Assembly (NCBI GenBank): GCA_964638055.1
Contig: CAZWXF010000001.1
Span: 71,983 to 135,982 of the forward strand
DNA from: Prado023 sp964638055
GTDB taxonomy: Bacteria; Actinomycetota; Actinomycetes; S36-B12; CAIYMF01
Direction: 5' to 3'
Length of the DNA stretch: 64,000 bases
Position numbers and translations under genes: made by a program
The notes under the pieces: generated by a model
Databases searched by the model: none
Told to the model about the DNA's origin: nothing
The model's input: the letters and a program-made list of their open reading frames with translations, nothing else
Shown here: positions 26,644-35,541 of the stretch, piece after piece
Layout of the letters: each line of letters begins with the position of its first letter
Numbering within the stretch: the first letter of the stretch is position 1

Positions 26644-27513
26644 ATGATCCACGAGCGCCTCGACCTCACCCTCCCCGGTGGGGTCGGGGCGCATCTGGTC
26701 TTCACGGACCGGGGGATGCGACGGGCGGGACGTCCCGCTGGGCACATCTCGGCGTCGGGGGTGGCGTCCGCGTCCGACGAGGTCCGGCAGCTCGGGGCGT
26801 CGGGCTCGACCATCGTCGAGACCGGGCACGCGGCGTCCGCGACCGGCGCACGACGGCCGTACGAGCAGGCCAACGTCGGCTCTCACGTCGGCGACGACCC
26901 GGACCACGTCCGGGCGAACCGCGCCGAGCTCGCGCACCTGATGGGAGTCGGCCCGGGCCAGATGGCCATCATGCGGCCCGACCACGGTCGCGGGGTCGCC
27001 GTGATCCGCGAGCCCGCCGGGATCGATCCCGAGGAGGAGGTGGCCGACGTGGACGCCCTGGTGACCGATCGCCCGGGCGTGGCGCTCGTGGCCCTGGGAG
27101 CGGATTGTGCCCCGGTGCTGCTCGTGGGGCGACGGGCCGTCGCAGCGGTCCACAGCGGGTGGCGCGGGCTGATGGTCGATGTGGTCGGTGCGGCCATGGA
27201 GCACCTCACGGAGCTGGACCCGGGACCATTCCAGGCCGTGATCGGCCCCGCGATCTGCGGAGGGTGCTACGCGGTCCCGCCGGAGCGGGCGGATCTCGTG
27301 GCCGGCGGGCGGCCAGAGGCGGTCGTCACGGCCAGGGATGGCCAGCCCGGCATCGACCTGCGCCGCGGCCTGAGCGCGAGGCTCGCGGAGCTGGGCGTCG
27401 GTGCACGGCTCGTCGGGGGTTGCACCCTGGAGGACCCTGCCCTGTTCTCGCATCGGCGCCTGGCGCCCACGGGTCGCCAGGCCGGAGCTGTCGTCCTGTG
27501 CGGGGGTCCGTGA
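26644..27513 (+). CDS. pgeF: Peptidoglycan editing factor PgeF (YfiH/laccase-domain purine phosphorylase)
   Basis: A 289-residue YfiH-family protein, known from studies of the family to act on purine nucleosides and to prevent mis-incorporation in peptidoglycan. The metal/active-site residues are in place: H114 in RPDHGRGV, C155 in GADCAPVLL and H170 in AAVHSGWRGL. GPAICGGCYAV is the second signature. Residues about 33-68 are a Ser/Ala/Gly-rich stretch inserted before the family motif YEQANVGSHVGDD. It begins 11 bases after ftsZ and its TGA overlaps the yggS ATG. Its place directly after ftsZ is conserved in actinobacteria. Confidence 0.9.
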   Translation: MIHERLDLTLPGGVGAHLVFTDRGMRRAGRPAGHISASGVASASDEVRQLGASGSTIVETGHAASATGARRPYEQANVGSHVGDDPDHVRANRAELAHLMGVGPGQMAIMRPDHGRGVAVIREPAGIDPEEEVADVDALVTDRPGVALVALGADCAPVLLVGRRAVAAVHSGWRGLMVDVVGAAMEHLTELDPGPFQAVIGPAICGGCYAVPPERADLVAGGRPEAVVTARDGQPGIDLRRGLSARLAELGVGARLVGGCTLEDPALFSHRRLAPTGRQAGAVVLCGGP

Positions 27514-28226
27514 TGGTCACGTCACGGCGCGCCGAGCTGGCAGCGAACCTCGCTCGGGCACGCGGGAGGATCGCGGCCGCCTGCGCCGCGGCCGGCCGCT
27601 CGCCGCAGGGCGTGACACTGGTGGCCGTCACCAAGACGTGGCCGATCCAGGACATCGCCGCGCTGGCTGACCTCGGTGTCCGGGACTTCGGGGAGAACCG
27701 CGATCAGGAGGCCCGGCGCAAGGCCCAGGAGCTCGCGGGCCTCCCCATCACCTGGCACTTCGTCGGGCAGGTGCAGCGGAACAAGGCTGCCTCGGTCGCT
27801 TCATACGCCGACATCGTCGAGTCTGTCGACCGACTCCCCCTCGTCGGGGCTCTGGATGTCGGGGCGTCGCGTGCCGGGCGTCGGATCGGAACGTGCATCC
27901 AGGTGAGCCTGGCCCCTGACGAGGACCGCGGCAGCGCCGCTCGCGGTGGAGCCAGGCCGGCCGACGTCGAGACCCTGGCCGGGGCTGTCGAGGCCGCTTC
28001 CTGCCTGGACCTGCGCGGTGTCATGGCTGTAGCGCCGCTCGGGGCAGATCCCGTCGGAGCCTTCGAGCGCCTGGGCCGGATGCACCGAGCGCTGCTTCGG
28101 GATCACCCGGACGCGTGGATGGTCTCGGCCGGCATGTCCTCTGACCTGGAGGCCGCCATCGCCTGCGGGGCGACACACGTAAGGCTGGGCAGCGCGCTGC
28201 TCGGGCACCGAGAATCCCTCAAGTAA
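27513..28226 (+). CDS. yggS: YggS-family PLP homeostasis protein
   Basis: A 237-residue PLP-binding barrel protein that buffers pyridoxal phosphate and affects amino- and keto-acid pools. VTLVAVTKTWP carries the Schiff-base lysine K41. GVRDFGENRDQEA, WHFVGQVQRNKA and VSAGMSSDLEAAIACGATHVRLGSALLG are the family motifs. The ATG at 27513 overlaps the pgeF stop (TGATG); the GTG one codon earlier is also possible. It lies between pgeF and sepF as in other actinobacteria. Confidence 0.94.
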   Translation: MVTSRRAELAANLARARGRIAAACAAAGRSPQGVTLVAVTKTWPIQDIAALADLGVRDFGENRDQEARRKAQELAGLPITWHFVGQVQRNKAASVASYADIVESVDRLPLVGALDVGASRAGRRIGTCIQVSLAPDEDRGSAARGGARPADVETLAGAVEAASCLDLRGVMAVAPLGADPVGAFERLGRMHRALLRDHPDAWMVSAGMSSDLEAAIACGATHVRLGSALLGHRESLK

Positions 28227-28284
28227 CCTAGCGCCACGACCGCAAGGCCCCCAGGGACCGGGCGGCTGGCAAGAAGGAGCTGAC

Positions 28285-28938
28285 ATGGCCGGCACGATGC
28301 GAAAGATGGCCGTCTACCTCGGTCTGGTCGAGGACGACCTCGAGGACGTCTATGACGAGATCGCCGACGACGAGCCGGCTCCCGTCCGCCCGCGGGAACC
28401 CCAGCCCATGACCAGCCAGCCCCGTGTCGACGTGCGGACGCCCGATCCCAGGGCCGTGGACGTCCGGGCTGAGCGCGAGCCCGCCGCCGAGTCGCGCGGC
28501 TACCGTCCCGCATCCGAGCCCCGGGCCCGCACCGCGCCCACGTTCGCCACGAGGGCGCCCAGCACGGCCGCGCCGGTGCCAGCCGTTGCCGTGACCGCGC
28601 CGCAGGGATCCCGGGAGCGTTCGCAGGGGGCCCGACCGAGCAGCCCGAGCGGCGCGGACGTGCACCGCATCACTGCTCAGCATCCACGCAGCTACAACGA
28701 TGCGCGTCGGATCGGGGAGGAGTTCCGAGAGGGCACGCCGGTGATCATCAATCTGACCGGGATGGAGGACCGCGACGCCAAGCGCATCGTCGACTTCGCC
28801 GCCGGCCTCGTCTTCGGGCTCCACGGATCCATCGAGCGCATCACCAACAAGGTGTTCCTGCTCTCGCCCGCCAACGTCGACGTCGGGGCCGAGGCCCGGG
28901 CGCAGATCGCGCAGGATGGCTTCTTCAATCAGAGTTGA
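28285..28938 (+). CDS. sepF: Cell division protein SepF
   Basis: FtsZ-membrane tether of 217 residues. The N-terminus MAGTMRKMAVYLGLVEDD is the amphipathic membrane-targeting helix. An acidic then Pro/Ala/Arg-rich linker (about 20-125) is followed by the SepF core with ARRIGEEFREGTPVIINLTG, RIVDFAAGLVFGLHGSIERI and a terminal VFLLSPANVDV. In actinobacteria lacking FtsA, SepF is the main Z-ring anchor and binds the FtsZ tail seen in this window. AAGGAGCTGAC precedes the ATG. TAACCT at 28224-28229 could be a private -10. yggT follows 3 bases after the stop. Confidence 0.95.
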   Translation: MAGTMRKMAVYLGLVEDDLEDVYDEIADDEPAPVRPREPQPMTSQPRVDVRTPDPRAVDVRAEREPAAESRGYRPASEPRARTAPTFATRAPSTAAPVPAVAVTAPQGSRERSQGARPSSPSGADVHRITAQHPRSYNDARRIGEEFREGTPVIINLTGMEDRDAKRIVDFAAGLVFGLHGSIERITNKVFLLSPANVDVGAEARAQIAQDGFFNQS

Positions 28939-28941
28939 TGC

Positions 28942-29226
28942 ATGAACGTCCTGGTCTCCCTCGCCTCCGCAGCGATCACGGTCTTCCTGCTGCTCCTCAT
29001 CGCCCGAATGATCATCTCGTTGATCGTCGTCTTCGCGAGGGACTACCAGCCCACCGGTCCAGTGGTCGTGGTCTTCGAATCCGTCATGATCGCCACCGAC
29101 CCGCCGCTGAAGCTCTTCCGGCGCTTCATCCCAAGACTGCGGATCGGCCAGGTCCAGTTCGATCTCGCCTTCCTGGTCCTGTTCATCGCCCTGCAGGTGT
29201 GTCTGCGCCTGCTGGCCTCCGTCTGA
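28942..29226 (+). CDS. YggT-family membrane protein
   Basis: A 94-residue protein with two hydrophobic segments (about 3-28 and 68-92) separated by a loop containing FESVMIATDPPLKLFRRFIP, which matches the YggT pattern TDPxLxxxRRxxP. YggT proteins accompany sepF and ftsZ across Gram-positives and are linked to osmotic stress and division, but the mechanism is unknown. It is cotranscribed with sepF. The divIVA gene normally found next is missing, and the following gene is convergent. Confidence 0.88.
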   Translation: MNVLVSLASAAITVFLLLLIARMIISLIVVFARDYQPTGPVVVVFESVMIATDPPLKLFRRFIPRLRIGQVQFDLAFLVLFIALQVCLRLLASV

Positions 29227-29310
29227 TCCGGGCGGTCGCTCCCGGGCGCGGCGCTTCCGGCTGACTCGGCGCGGTGACCCGGGCGCCCGCTCGCCGACCC
29301 CGCCGGAACG

Positions 29311-30849
29311 TCAGCCACCGATCTCGCCGCGTGGGGCCCCTCCACCGGGCGCCAGCCTCGAGCGCCGGAACTCGTCAGCGGCGCGCTCGCCCGCGCGTCT
29401 GCTGGCCGCCGCGGACGCGGCGGCGGTGGCCGAACGGCGCCAGCTTCCCCGCGCGGCGCTCACACGCCGGTAGTAGTCGGTGACCGCCATGTCCCGAGCG
29501 CGCAGCGCCAGGGCGACGCGCTCCCGCTCCTGGCCGTCCGATCCGACGCCCCGGGATGCGGGGTGATCCTCTCGACCGTGCTCCAGGCCCGCACCGTCCT
29601 GCGGACCCGGAGCGCTGCGCTGCCCGCACGCTGTGCCCGAGGGGCCGGCCCGCTCCTGGTGCGCCTGGGACGACACGCTGGCCAGCCGCTGCCCGAGGCG
29701 ATGGGTGAACCCCAGGCAGAAGGCGTTGCGCGCGATGACCGCCGTGACCGGTCGGGGGGTTGCTGACCCGGGGGCCAGGTAGCCAGTGCCCTCCCACGAG
29801 CGTGACCGCACGTGCAGGGTGGCCCGGTCGAGCATCATCACGGCGGCGGTCGCATACAGGGATTCGACCTGGTCGAGATCCCCGGGGATGCCGTACACGA
29901 GGGCGTACGTGGACCCCGGCCCCACATCGACCCGGACTCCGAAGGTCGACGAGATCACGCAGAGCAGCTCGGTCAGCTGCTTGTTCTGCGGGCTTCGCGG
30001 AGCTCCGATGGTCAGCATCCGGTGCGATGGTCCCGCCGACGGCGCACCGGAGCTGGCCGCGAGCGCCGCGACCGCCATGTCGATGCTGTGACGCTGGGCC
30101 ACCAGGGCGGCCTTCGCGACGTATGCCTCAGCCTCGTCGGCGTTGTCGGTGCCCTGGGCCTTGGCCAGGAGGGCGGCCACCCGCGCCAGCTGACCCTCGG
30201 GGCCCGGCCTCGACCGTGCGTCGGGCAGCTCGTCCAGCGGGGCGATCAGGGTGCGCAGCAGGTGCCCCGCCCCGGGCCCGAGGTGCTCGCGGTAGAGGTC
30301 CGTGAGGACCTGGCGGAAGGTCGGGCCGTGACCGGGCTCACTGGCCAGGTGGTGTGCGATCTCGTGGAGCAGGACCGGCGCGGTCAGGGCCCACCTGCCG
30401 CGGGGGTCGGCCAGCGGGACGCGGATCTCGCCAGCGCGGCTCTGGCCGTCCGCGACCGGCGACCCCACCGACGACGACCCCACCGACGGTGGGGCGATCC
30501 GGCGGCGGTAGGACGCCCGGCGGAAGCCCCGGGCCGGGACGACGCGCACCGGGCCAGCATCCGGACTGTACGAGGTGCTCGAGGGCGCGGCGAGGATGCG
30601 GTCCACGAACCGTTGCATGGATTCGATCGTCGCGAAGCTCACGATCGCCGGGAGGACGAGGACATCCCCGGCCACCCGGACGCGGCGATCGGCCCGGGCC
30701 ATGACGCGGGCAACCGTGTCCTCGGCTTGGTAGACGACCCCGCGACCGCGGTCCACACGCGGATCGCTGCTCGCCGCGCAGTGCTCGCCGCTCGACGGGT
30801 GGCCCGCCTGACGGCCCTGCCGCAGCTCCCAGTCCGTTGCTCCTGTCAT
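29311..30849 (-). CDS. TIGR04338-type metallohydrolase fused to a DUF2786 domain
   Basis: A 512-residue protein with two parts. Residues about 38-210 match the actinobacterial metallohydrolase family TIGR04338: VYQAEDTVARVM at the start, FATIESMQRFVDRIL, and the zinc site HEIAHH (H162, E163, H166) followed by GHGPTFRQVLTDLYREHLG. Residues about 225-370 contain LARVAALLAKAQGTDNADEAEAY and AALVAQRHSID, the DUF2786 signature, continuing into NAFCLGFTHRLGQRL. The Arg/Ala-rich C-terminus is low complexity. The protein is probably cytosolic, since no signal peptide or membrane segment is seen. The substrate is unknown. In related genomes I expect these as separate neighbouring genes, so the fusion is notable. 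It follows ileS on the same strand after 178 bases. Confidence 0.8.
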   Translation of the reverse strand: MTGATDWELRQGRQAGHPSSGEHCAASSDPRVDRGRGVVYQAEDTVARVMARADRRVRVAGDVLVLPAIVSFATIESMQRFVDRILAAPSSTSYSPDAGPVRVVPARGFRRASYRRRIAPPSVGSSSVGSPVADGQSRAGEIRVPLADPRGRWALTAPVLLHEIAHHLASEPGHGPTFRQVLTDLYREHLGPGAGHLLRTLIAPLDELPDARSRPGPEGQLARVAALLAKAQGTDNADEAEAYVAKAALVAQRHSIDMAVAALAASSGAPSAGPSHRMLTIGAPRSPQNKQLTELLCVISSTFGVRVDVGPGSTYALVYGIPGDLDQVESLYATAAVMMLDRATLHVRSRSWEGTGYLAPGSATPRPVTAVIARNAFCLGFTHRLGQRLASVSSQAHQERAGPSGTACGQRSAPGPQDGAGLEHGREDHPASRGVGSDGQERERVALALRARDMAVTDYYRRVSAARGSWRRSATAAASAAASRRAGERAADEFRRSRLAPGGGAPRGEIGG

Positions 30850-31027
30850 GCCCGCACCCTGCCATGGGGGTCCGACATCGACCGAGGATCCCCGTCCACA
30901 GGCTTCACCGGTGGCCCTCGGGGAGCGGCGGTCCGGATGTGATCACGAGGCGCCGGAGTCCGATCCGAGCCTCGCAGGCCTCAGCGGGGCCAGCCCTCCC
31001 CGCTACGCAGGGCCCAACGAGCCGGGC

Positions 31028-34000
31028 CTACGCCCGGCGAAGCGCGTACCGCAGCCCCAGCTCGACGTCCTCGCCGGAGTGCCCGTCCTCGAGGACAGCG
31101 CCGTCCAGCGCGACTGCGACAGCCAGCACCTCGCGAGCGATCGTCGGGCTGTGCTGGGCAAGCGCCGCGGCCAGCGGCGAACCCTCCGGTGCCGACAGCC
31201 AGAGCTCGATGCGGTCGCTGACATCCAGCCCGGCGGCCTTCCGTGCGTCCTGGACGAGCCGGACCACCTCACGGGCCAGGCCGCGCTGGATCAGGTCCGG
31301 GGTGAGCGTGAGGTCGAGGGCCAGGGTCTCCCCGGCGTCGGTGGCCACCGCCCAACCCTCGCGGGGGGTCTCGGTGATGATCACGTCGTCCGGACCGATC
31401 TGAACCTCGTGGCCGTCGACGAGCACGCTGGCCGATCCCCGGGCGCGCAGCTGGTTGGCCAGGACCGTCGGATCGGCGGCGACGACCGCCGCTGCCACGG
31501 GTTGCGTGCCCTTGCCGAAGCGACGTCCGAGCGAGCGGAAGTTCGCCCTGACCCCGACGTGCACCAGATCCTCCTCGGCCCCGGACTCGCGGCTGCCCAG
31601 GCCCACGACGCTACCTACGTTGAGCTCCTCGGCCAGCTGGTCGCGAAGCTCGACGGGCACCTGCCCCCACCCCGGCGCCGAGACGAGCGCCCGCCCGAGG
31701 GGCTGCCGAGTGCGGACCCGGCCCTCGGCACGGGCCCCTCGACCCAGCTCGACGAGGCGGCGCACGAGGGCGACCTGCTCGGCCAGCCCGGCGTCGGCCC
31801 CCGCACCTGAGTCGTCGGGCCAGTCCTGCAGGTGCACCGAGTCGTCCGGCCCGGCCGCGAACAGGTCCAGCCAGACCTGCTCGGTCACGAACGGCGTGAA
31901 GGGGGCGAGCAGGAGGGTCACGGTCCGCAGGCACTCGTGCAGGGTCTGCAGCGCGGCGGGCTCGCCCTCCCAGAAGCGGCGTCGCGAGCGGCGCACGTAC
32001 CAGTTGGACAGGTCGTCGATGTAGGTGGCCAGCAGGCGCCCGGCCCGCTGCGTGTCGAAGACCTCGAGCGCGGCGGTCACCTCGGCGGACAGGCGGCTGG
32101 CCTCGGCCAGGGCCCACCGGTCCAGGACGGGGCGCTCGGCCACGGCGGGGGCGTCCCCGGTGTCCGGCACGAAGCCGGCGGATCGCGCGTAGAGCGACTG
32201 GAAGGAGACCGTGTTCCAGTACGTGAGCAGCGTCCGGCGCACGACGTCGCCGATCGCGGCATGCCCGACCCGGCGGGCCTGCCACGGCGACCCGGCGGCG
32301 AGCATGAACCAGCGGACGGCATCGGCGCCGTGCTCGTCCATGAGGCCGATCGGGTCCAGCACGTTGCCCAGGTGCTTGCTCATCTTGCGGCCCTCCTCGT
32401 CGAGGATGTGGCCGAGGACGAGCACCGTCCGGTACGACGACTGGTCGAACACCAGCGTGCCGATCGCCATGAGTGTGTAGAACCAGCCGCGGGTCTGGTC
32501 GATCGCCTCGCAGATGAAGTCGGCCGGGTACCTGGTGTCGAACAGCTCGCGTCCGGCATGCGGGAAGCCCCACTGTGCGAAGGGCATCGCGCCGCTGTCG
32601 TACCAGCAGTCGATGACCTCGGGCACGCGTGTCGCCGTGCCGCCGCACTGCGGGCAGGGCAGCGTCACGTCATCGACGAACGGCCGGTGCGGGTCGAGCT
32701 CGCTGAGGTCCTGGCCCGCCAGCTCGCCCAGCTCGGCCAGCGACTCGACGACGGTCAGGTGGTCGTCCGGACAGCGCCAGATCGGCAGCGGGGTTCCCCA
32801 GTAGCGGTTGCGCGAAAGCGCCCAGTCGACGTTGTTCTCCAGCCAGTCACCGTACCGGCCCCACTTGATCGTGCCGGGGTGCCACGTCGTCGACTCGTTC
32901 TCGCGGACCAGGGCGTCCTTGATGGCGGTGGTACGGATGTACCAGGACGGCTGCGCGTAGTAGAGCAGCGGCGTGTGGCAGCGCCAGCAGTGCGGGTACG
33001 CGTGCTCGTAGGCCTCCTGGCGGAAGAGCAGGCCGCGCGCGGCGAGGTCGGCGACGAGCTCCTTGTCGGCTGTCTTGAAGAACAGCCCCCCGACCAGGCC
33101 GACCGTCTCCTCGAACGTGCCGTCGGGACGCAGCGGGTTGACCACGGGCAGGCCGTAGCTCCGGCAGGAGATGAGGTCGTCAGCCCCGAAGGCGGGGGCC
33201 TGGTGGACCAGGCCGGTGCCGTCGGAGGTCGTCACGTAGTCGGCCAGGATCACGTAGTGCGCGTCCGGGATGGCTACGAGGTCGAAGGGCCGGGAGTAGT
33301 GGGACCGCTCGAGCTCGGTGCCCGGGAACGTCGCCAGAACCTCGTGGCCCTCGGGCAGCTTCGACTCGCGCAGCGCCTCGGCGATGACGAGCAGCTCGGA
33401 GCCGCCGTGGCCGTCGGGAACCCGGACGACCTGGTACTGCGCGTCGGGCCGGACCGCCACGGCCGTGTTGCTGACCAGGGTCCAGGGGGTCGTGGTCCAT
33501 GCCAGCAGGCTCACGCCGGGGAACCGCTCGGCGATCGCGCCGCTGGTCAGGGGCATCCGCACGTACACCGACGGGTCGACCACGTCCTCGTATCCCTGCG
33601 CGAGCTCATGGTCGGACAGGCCCGTCCCGCAGCGGGGGCAGTAGGGGCTGACGCGATGGTCCTGGACGAGCAGCCCCTTGCCGAAGATGCGCTTGAGCGA
33701 CCACCAGACACTCTGCACGTAGCCGGCGTCCATCGTCCAGTAGGCCTGGTCCATGTCCACCCAGTAGCCCATGCGCTCGGTGAGCACGGCGAACTCGTCG
33801 ACGTGGCGCAGCACCGACTCGCGACAGCGCTCGTTGAAGCGGGCCACGCCGTAGGCCTCGATGTCCGCCTTGCCGGAGAACCCGAGCTCGCGCTCGACGG
33901 CGAGCTCCACAGGAAGCCCATGGCAGTCCCAGCCGGCCTTGCGGTCCACCCGCAGGCCACGCATGGTCTGGAAGCGGGGGAAGACGTCCTTGAAGACTCG

Positions 34001-34219
34001 GGCTTCGACGTGATGGGTGCCGGGCTTGCCGTTCGCGGTCGGGGGGCCCTCGTAGAACGTCCACTCCGGCGCCCCCTGACGCCGGGCCAGCGAGCGGTGG
34101 AACACGTCATGCTCGGTCCAGTGGGCCAGGATGCGCCGGTCGAGGGCGGGCAGGTCGACCCGTGGCGGGACAGCCGCGTAGCCGCGCGCCCGGGGCGCGT
34201 TGAGGTTCGGGCTCATCAT
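31028..34219 (-). CDS. ileS: Isoleucyl-tRNA synthetase
   Basis: Class I synthetase of 1063 residues charging tRNA-Ile. The HIGH-equivalent is ANGKPGTHH (GTHH at 67-70) and the KMSKS loop is KMSKH at 612-616, the form seen in actinobacterial and eukaryote-like IleS2 enzymes, which are often less sensitive to mupirocin. GWDCHGLPVELAVE, the CP1 editing domain, and zinc-type cysteine pairs CPRCG and CPQCG are visible. The ATG at 34219 lies behind GCGAGGACG; the neighbouring ATG at 34216 is equally possible. TAGAAT on the minus strand (34250-34255) is a plausible -10. No T-box leader fits in the short upstream gap. Confidence 0.96.
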   Translation of the reverse strand: MMSPNLNAPRARGYAAVPPRVDLPALDRRILAHWTEHDVFHRSLARRQGAPEWTFYEGPPTANGKPGTHHVEARVFKDVFPRFQTMRGLRVDRKAGWDCHGLPVELAVERELGFSGKADIEAYGVARFNERCRESVLRHVDEFAVLTERMGYWVDMDQAYWTMDAGYVQSVWWSLKRIFGKGLLVQDHRVSPYCPRCGTGLSDHELAQGYEDVVDPSVYVRMPLTSGAIAERFPGVSLLAWTTTPWTLVSNTAVAVRPDAQYQVVRVPDGHGGSELLVIAEALRESKLPEGHEVLATFPGTELERSHYSRPFDLVAIPDAHYVILADYVTTSDGTGLVHQAPAFGADDLISCRSYGLPVVNPLRPDGTFEETVGLVGGLFFKTADKELVADLAARGLLFRQEAYEHAYPHCWRCHTPLLYYAQPSWYIRTTAIKDALVRENESTTWHPGTIKWGRYGDWLENNVDWALSRNRYWGTPLPIWRCPDDHLTVVESLAELGELAGQDLSELDPHRPFVDDVTLPCPQCGGTATRVPEVIDCWYDSGAMPFAQWGFPHAGRELFDTRYPADFICEAIDQTRGWFYTLMAIGTLVFDQSSYRTVLVLGHILDEEGRKMSKHLGNVLDPIGLMDEHGADAVRWFMLAAGSPWQARRVGHAAIGDVVRRTLLTYWNTVSFQSLYARSAGFVPDTGDAPAVAERPVLDRWALAEASRLSAEVTAALEVFDTQRAGRLLATYIDDLSNWYVRRSRRRFWEGEPAALQTLHECLRTVTLLLAPFTPFVTEQVWLDLFAAGPDDSVHLQDWPDDSGAGADAGLAEQVALVRRLVELGRGARAEGRVRTRQPLGRALVSAPGWGQVPVELRDQLAEELNVGSVVGLGSRESGAEEDLVHVGVRANFRSLGRRFGKGTQPVAAAVVAADPTVLANQLRARGSASVLVDGHEVQIGPDDVIITETPREGWAVATDAGETLALDLTLTPDLIQRGLAREVVRLVQDARKAAGLDVSDRIELWLSAPEGSPLAAALAQHSPTIAREVLAVAVALDGAVLEDGHSGEDVELGLRYALRRA

Positions 34220-34249
34220 CACGTCCTCGCGATCGTGGGAATGGCCCAG

Positions 34250-34279
34250 ATTCTAGTGTCGGAGGTCTGGCACTATCCT
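34250..34279. promoter_or_regulatory. Divergent -10 elements of ileS and the DksA-like gene
   Basis: On the minus strand TAGAAT (34250-34255) is correctly placed for ileS. On the plus strand TATCCT (34274-34279) serves the DksA-like gene. The 107-base gap holds both promoters. Neither has a convincing TTGACA -35. Confidence 0.5.
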
Positions 34280-34328
34280 CGCCCTTTGGCTGCACTCCGT
34301 CTGGTGCAGGCACGGAAGGCGGGTTGGG

Positions 34329-34949
34329 ATGCGTGCTGCGCGCTGGGTCGGCGATGGGCTGCGTCGGGCGGTGGCAGGCGCCGCTGGAGTCCTCCCCGGC
34401 TCGACCCGTGAGGCACCTGTCCCTGTCCCGCAGGTCGATCCTGCCGCATCGACGCGGACGACCGGGCGCGGGGCCCCCGTCCTCGCGACGGTCCAAGGGC
34501 CCGCCGCCCAGCCGCAGGTCCGGCATGCCGTGACGGGGCCGTCGGAGGCAGCGAGGCAGACGCATGCGCTCCCGGCCGCCTCCGGTGCTCTGAGCGCCGA
34601 CGAGGTCGCTGCGCTCCGGTTCGAGCTGGAGGCGGAGGTCGCGCGGCTGAACCGGGAACTCCACAGCGCTGGCGCCGACCTGGCCGGGCTCATCGCGGAC
34701 TCGGTCGACGGCTCGGGTGACGACGACGCCGATGCGGGCGCCAAGACCTTCGAGCGCGAGCACGAGATGGCGGTCAGCGCCAACACCCGCGAGGTCCTCG
34801 GTCAGGCCGAGCATGCCCTGGCCAGGATCGCCGAGGGCTCCTACGGCATCTGCGAGGGCTGTGACCACCCCATCGGCAAGCGCCGACTGCAGGCGTTCCC
34901 CCGTGCGACCCTGTGCATCGACTGCAAGCAGCGGCAGGAGCGCCGCTGA
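34329..34949 (+). CDS. DksA/TraR C4 zinc-finger protein
   Basis: A 206-residue DksA/TraR-family protein. The C-terminal half is canonical: a coiled helix (LSADEVAALRFELEAEVARL), NTREVLGQAEHALARIAEG and the zinc finger with C175, C178, C196 and C199 (CEGCDHPIG...CIDC). Such proteins insert into the RNA polymerase secondary channel or act as actinobacterial RNA polymerase regulators. The first 95 residues are a low-complexity Ala/Pro/Arg/Thr segment with no recognisable domain, much longer than in DksA; a shorter internal start cannot be excluded. The stop is one base before the lspA GTG, so the two are coupled. Confidence 0.88.
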   Translation: MRAARWVGDGLRRAVAGAAGVLPGSTREAPVPVPQVDPAASTRTTGRGAPVLATVQGPAAQPQVRHAVTGPSEAARQTHALPAASGALSADEVAALRFELEAEVARLNRELHSAGADLAGLIADSVDGSGDDDADAGAKTFEREHEMAVSANTREVLGQAEHALARIAEGSYGICEGCDHPIGKRRLQAFPRATLCIDCKQRQERR

Positions 34950-34950
34950 G

Positions 34951-35541
34951 GTGAGCAAGCTGCCGGTCACGCTCGGGGTTGCCGCCGCGGTGGTGATCCT
35001 GGACCAGGTGACCAAGGCACTGGCCGTGCACCACCTCGAGGGTCACGTGCCGATCGAGCTCCTCGGCCCCTGGCTGAAGCTCACCTTCGTCCGCAATCCC
35101 GGTGCGGCGTTCTCGTTCGCGGGCAACGCGACAATCCTCATCAGCATCATCGCCATCGTCGTCACCGTGGCGATCGTGCGGACTGCCCGGACCCTCGCCA
35201 GCACCTGGTGGGCAGTCGTCCTGGGCGGCGTCCTGGGCGGGGCGCTCGGGAACCTGCTCGATCGCCTGTTCCGGGCCCCGGGGCCCTTCCGCGGCGAGGT
35301 CGTCGACTTCCTGCAGCTGCCGAGCTGGCCGGTCTTCAACGTCGCGGACATGGCGCTGGTGGGCTCGGCGATCCTGGCCGTGATCCTGAGCATCGCCGGC
35401 CTGGACCTGCTCGAGGGCAAGGACCACGGCCCCGGGAGTGGTCCCACGTCGGAGCCCGGGGCCTCCGAGCAGGAGTGGGACCAGGCTGCTCCCGCGCCTG
35501 ACCCCCCCGATCCGGCCGGGCGAGAAGGGGGCGGGCGATGA
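34951..35541 (+). CDS. lspA: Signal peptidase II (lipoprotein signal peptidase)
   Basis: Membrane aspartyl protease (196 residues) that cleaves prolipoproteins after lipidation. Four membrane segments lie between about 5 and 155. VILDQVTKALA, FVRNPGAAFS, GNLLDRLF (D104) and FNVADMALVG (D133) are the conserved blocks, and D104/D133 are the expected catalytic pair. A 40-residue acidic, proline-rich cytosolic tail follows. The GTG at 34951 comes one base after the DksA-like stop, and the end overlaps the pseudouridine synthase by ATGA. Confidence 0.95.
   Translation: MSKLPVTLGVAAAVVILDQVTKALAVHHLEGHVPIELLGPWLKLTFVRNPGAAFSFAGNATILISIIAIVVTVAIVRTARTLASTWWAVVLGGVLGGALGNLLDRLFRAPGPFRGEVVDFLQLPSWPVFNVADMALVGSAILAVILSIAGLDLLEGKDHGPGSGPTSEPGASEQEWDQAAPAPDPPDPAGREGGGR

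Noticed and set aside
34220..34500. T-box riboswitch in front of ileS, as in some actinobacteria
   Set aside because: Only about 107 bases separate the divergent starts, and no TGGNACCGCG-like antiterminator sequence is present on the ileS strand.
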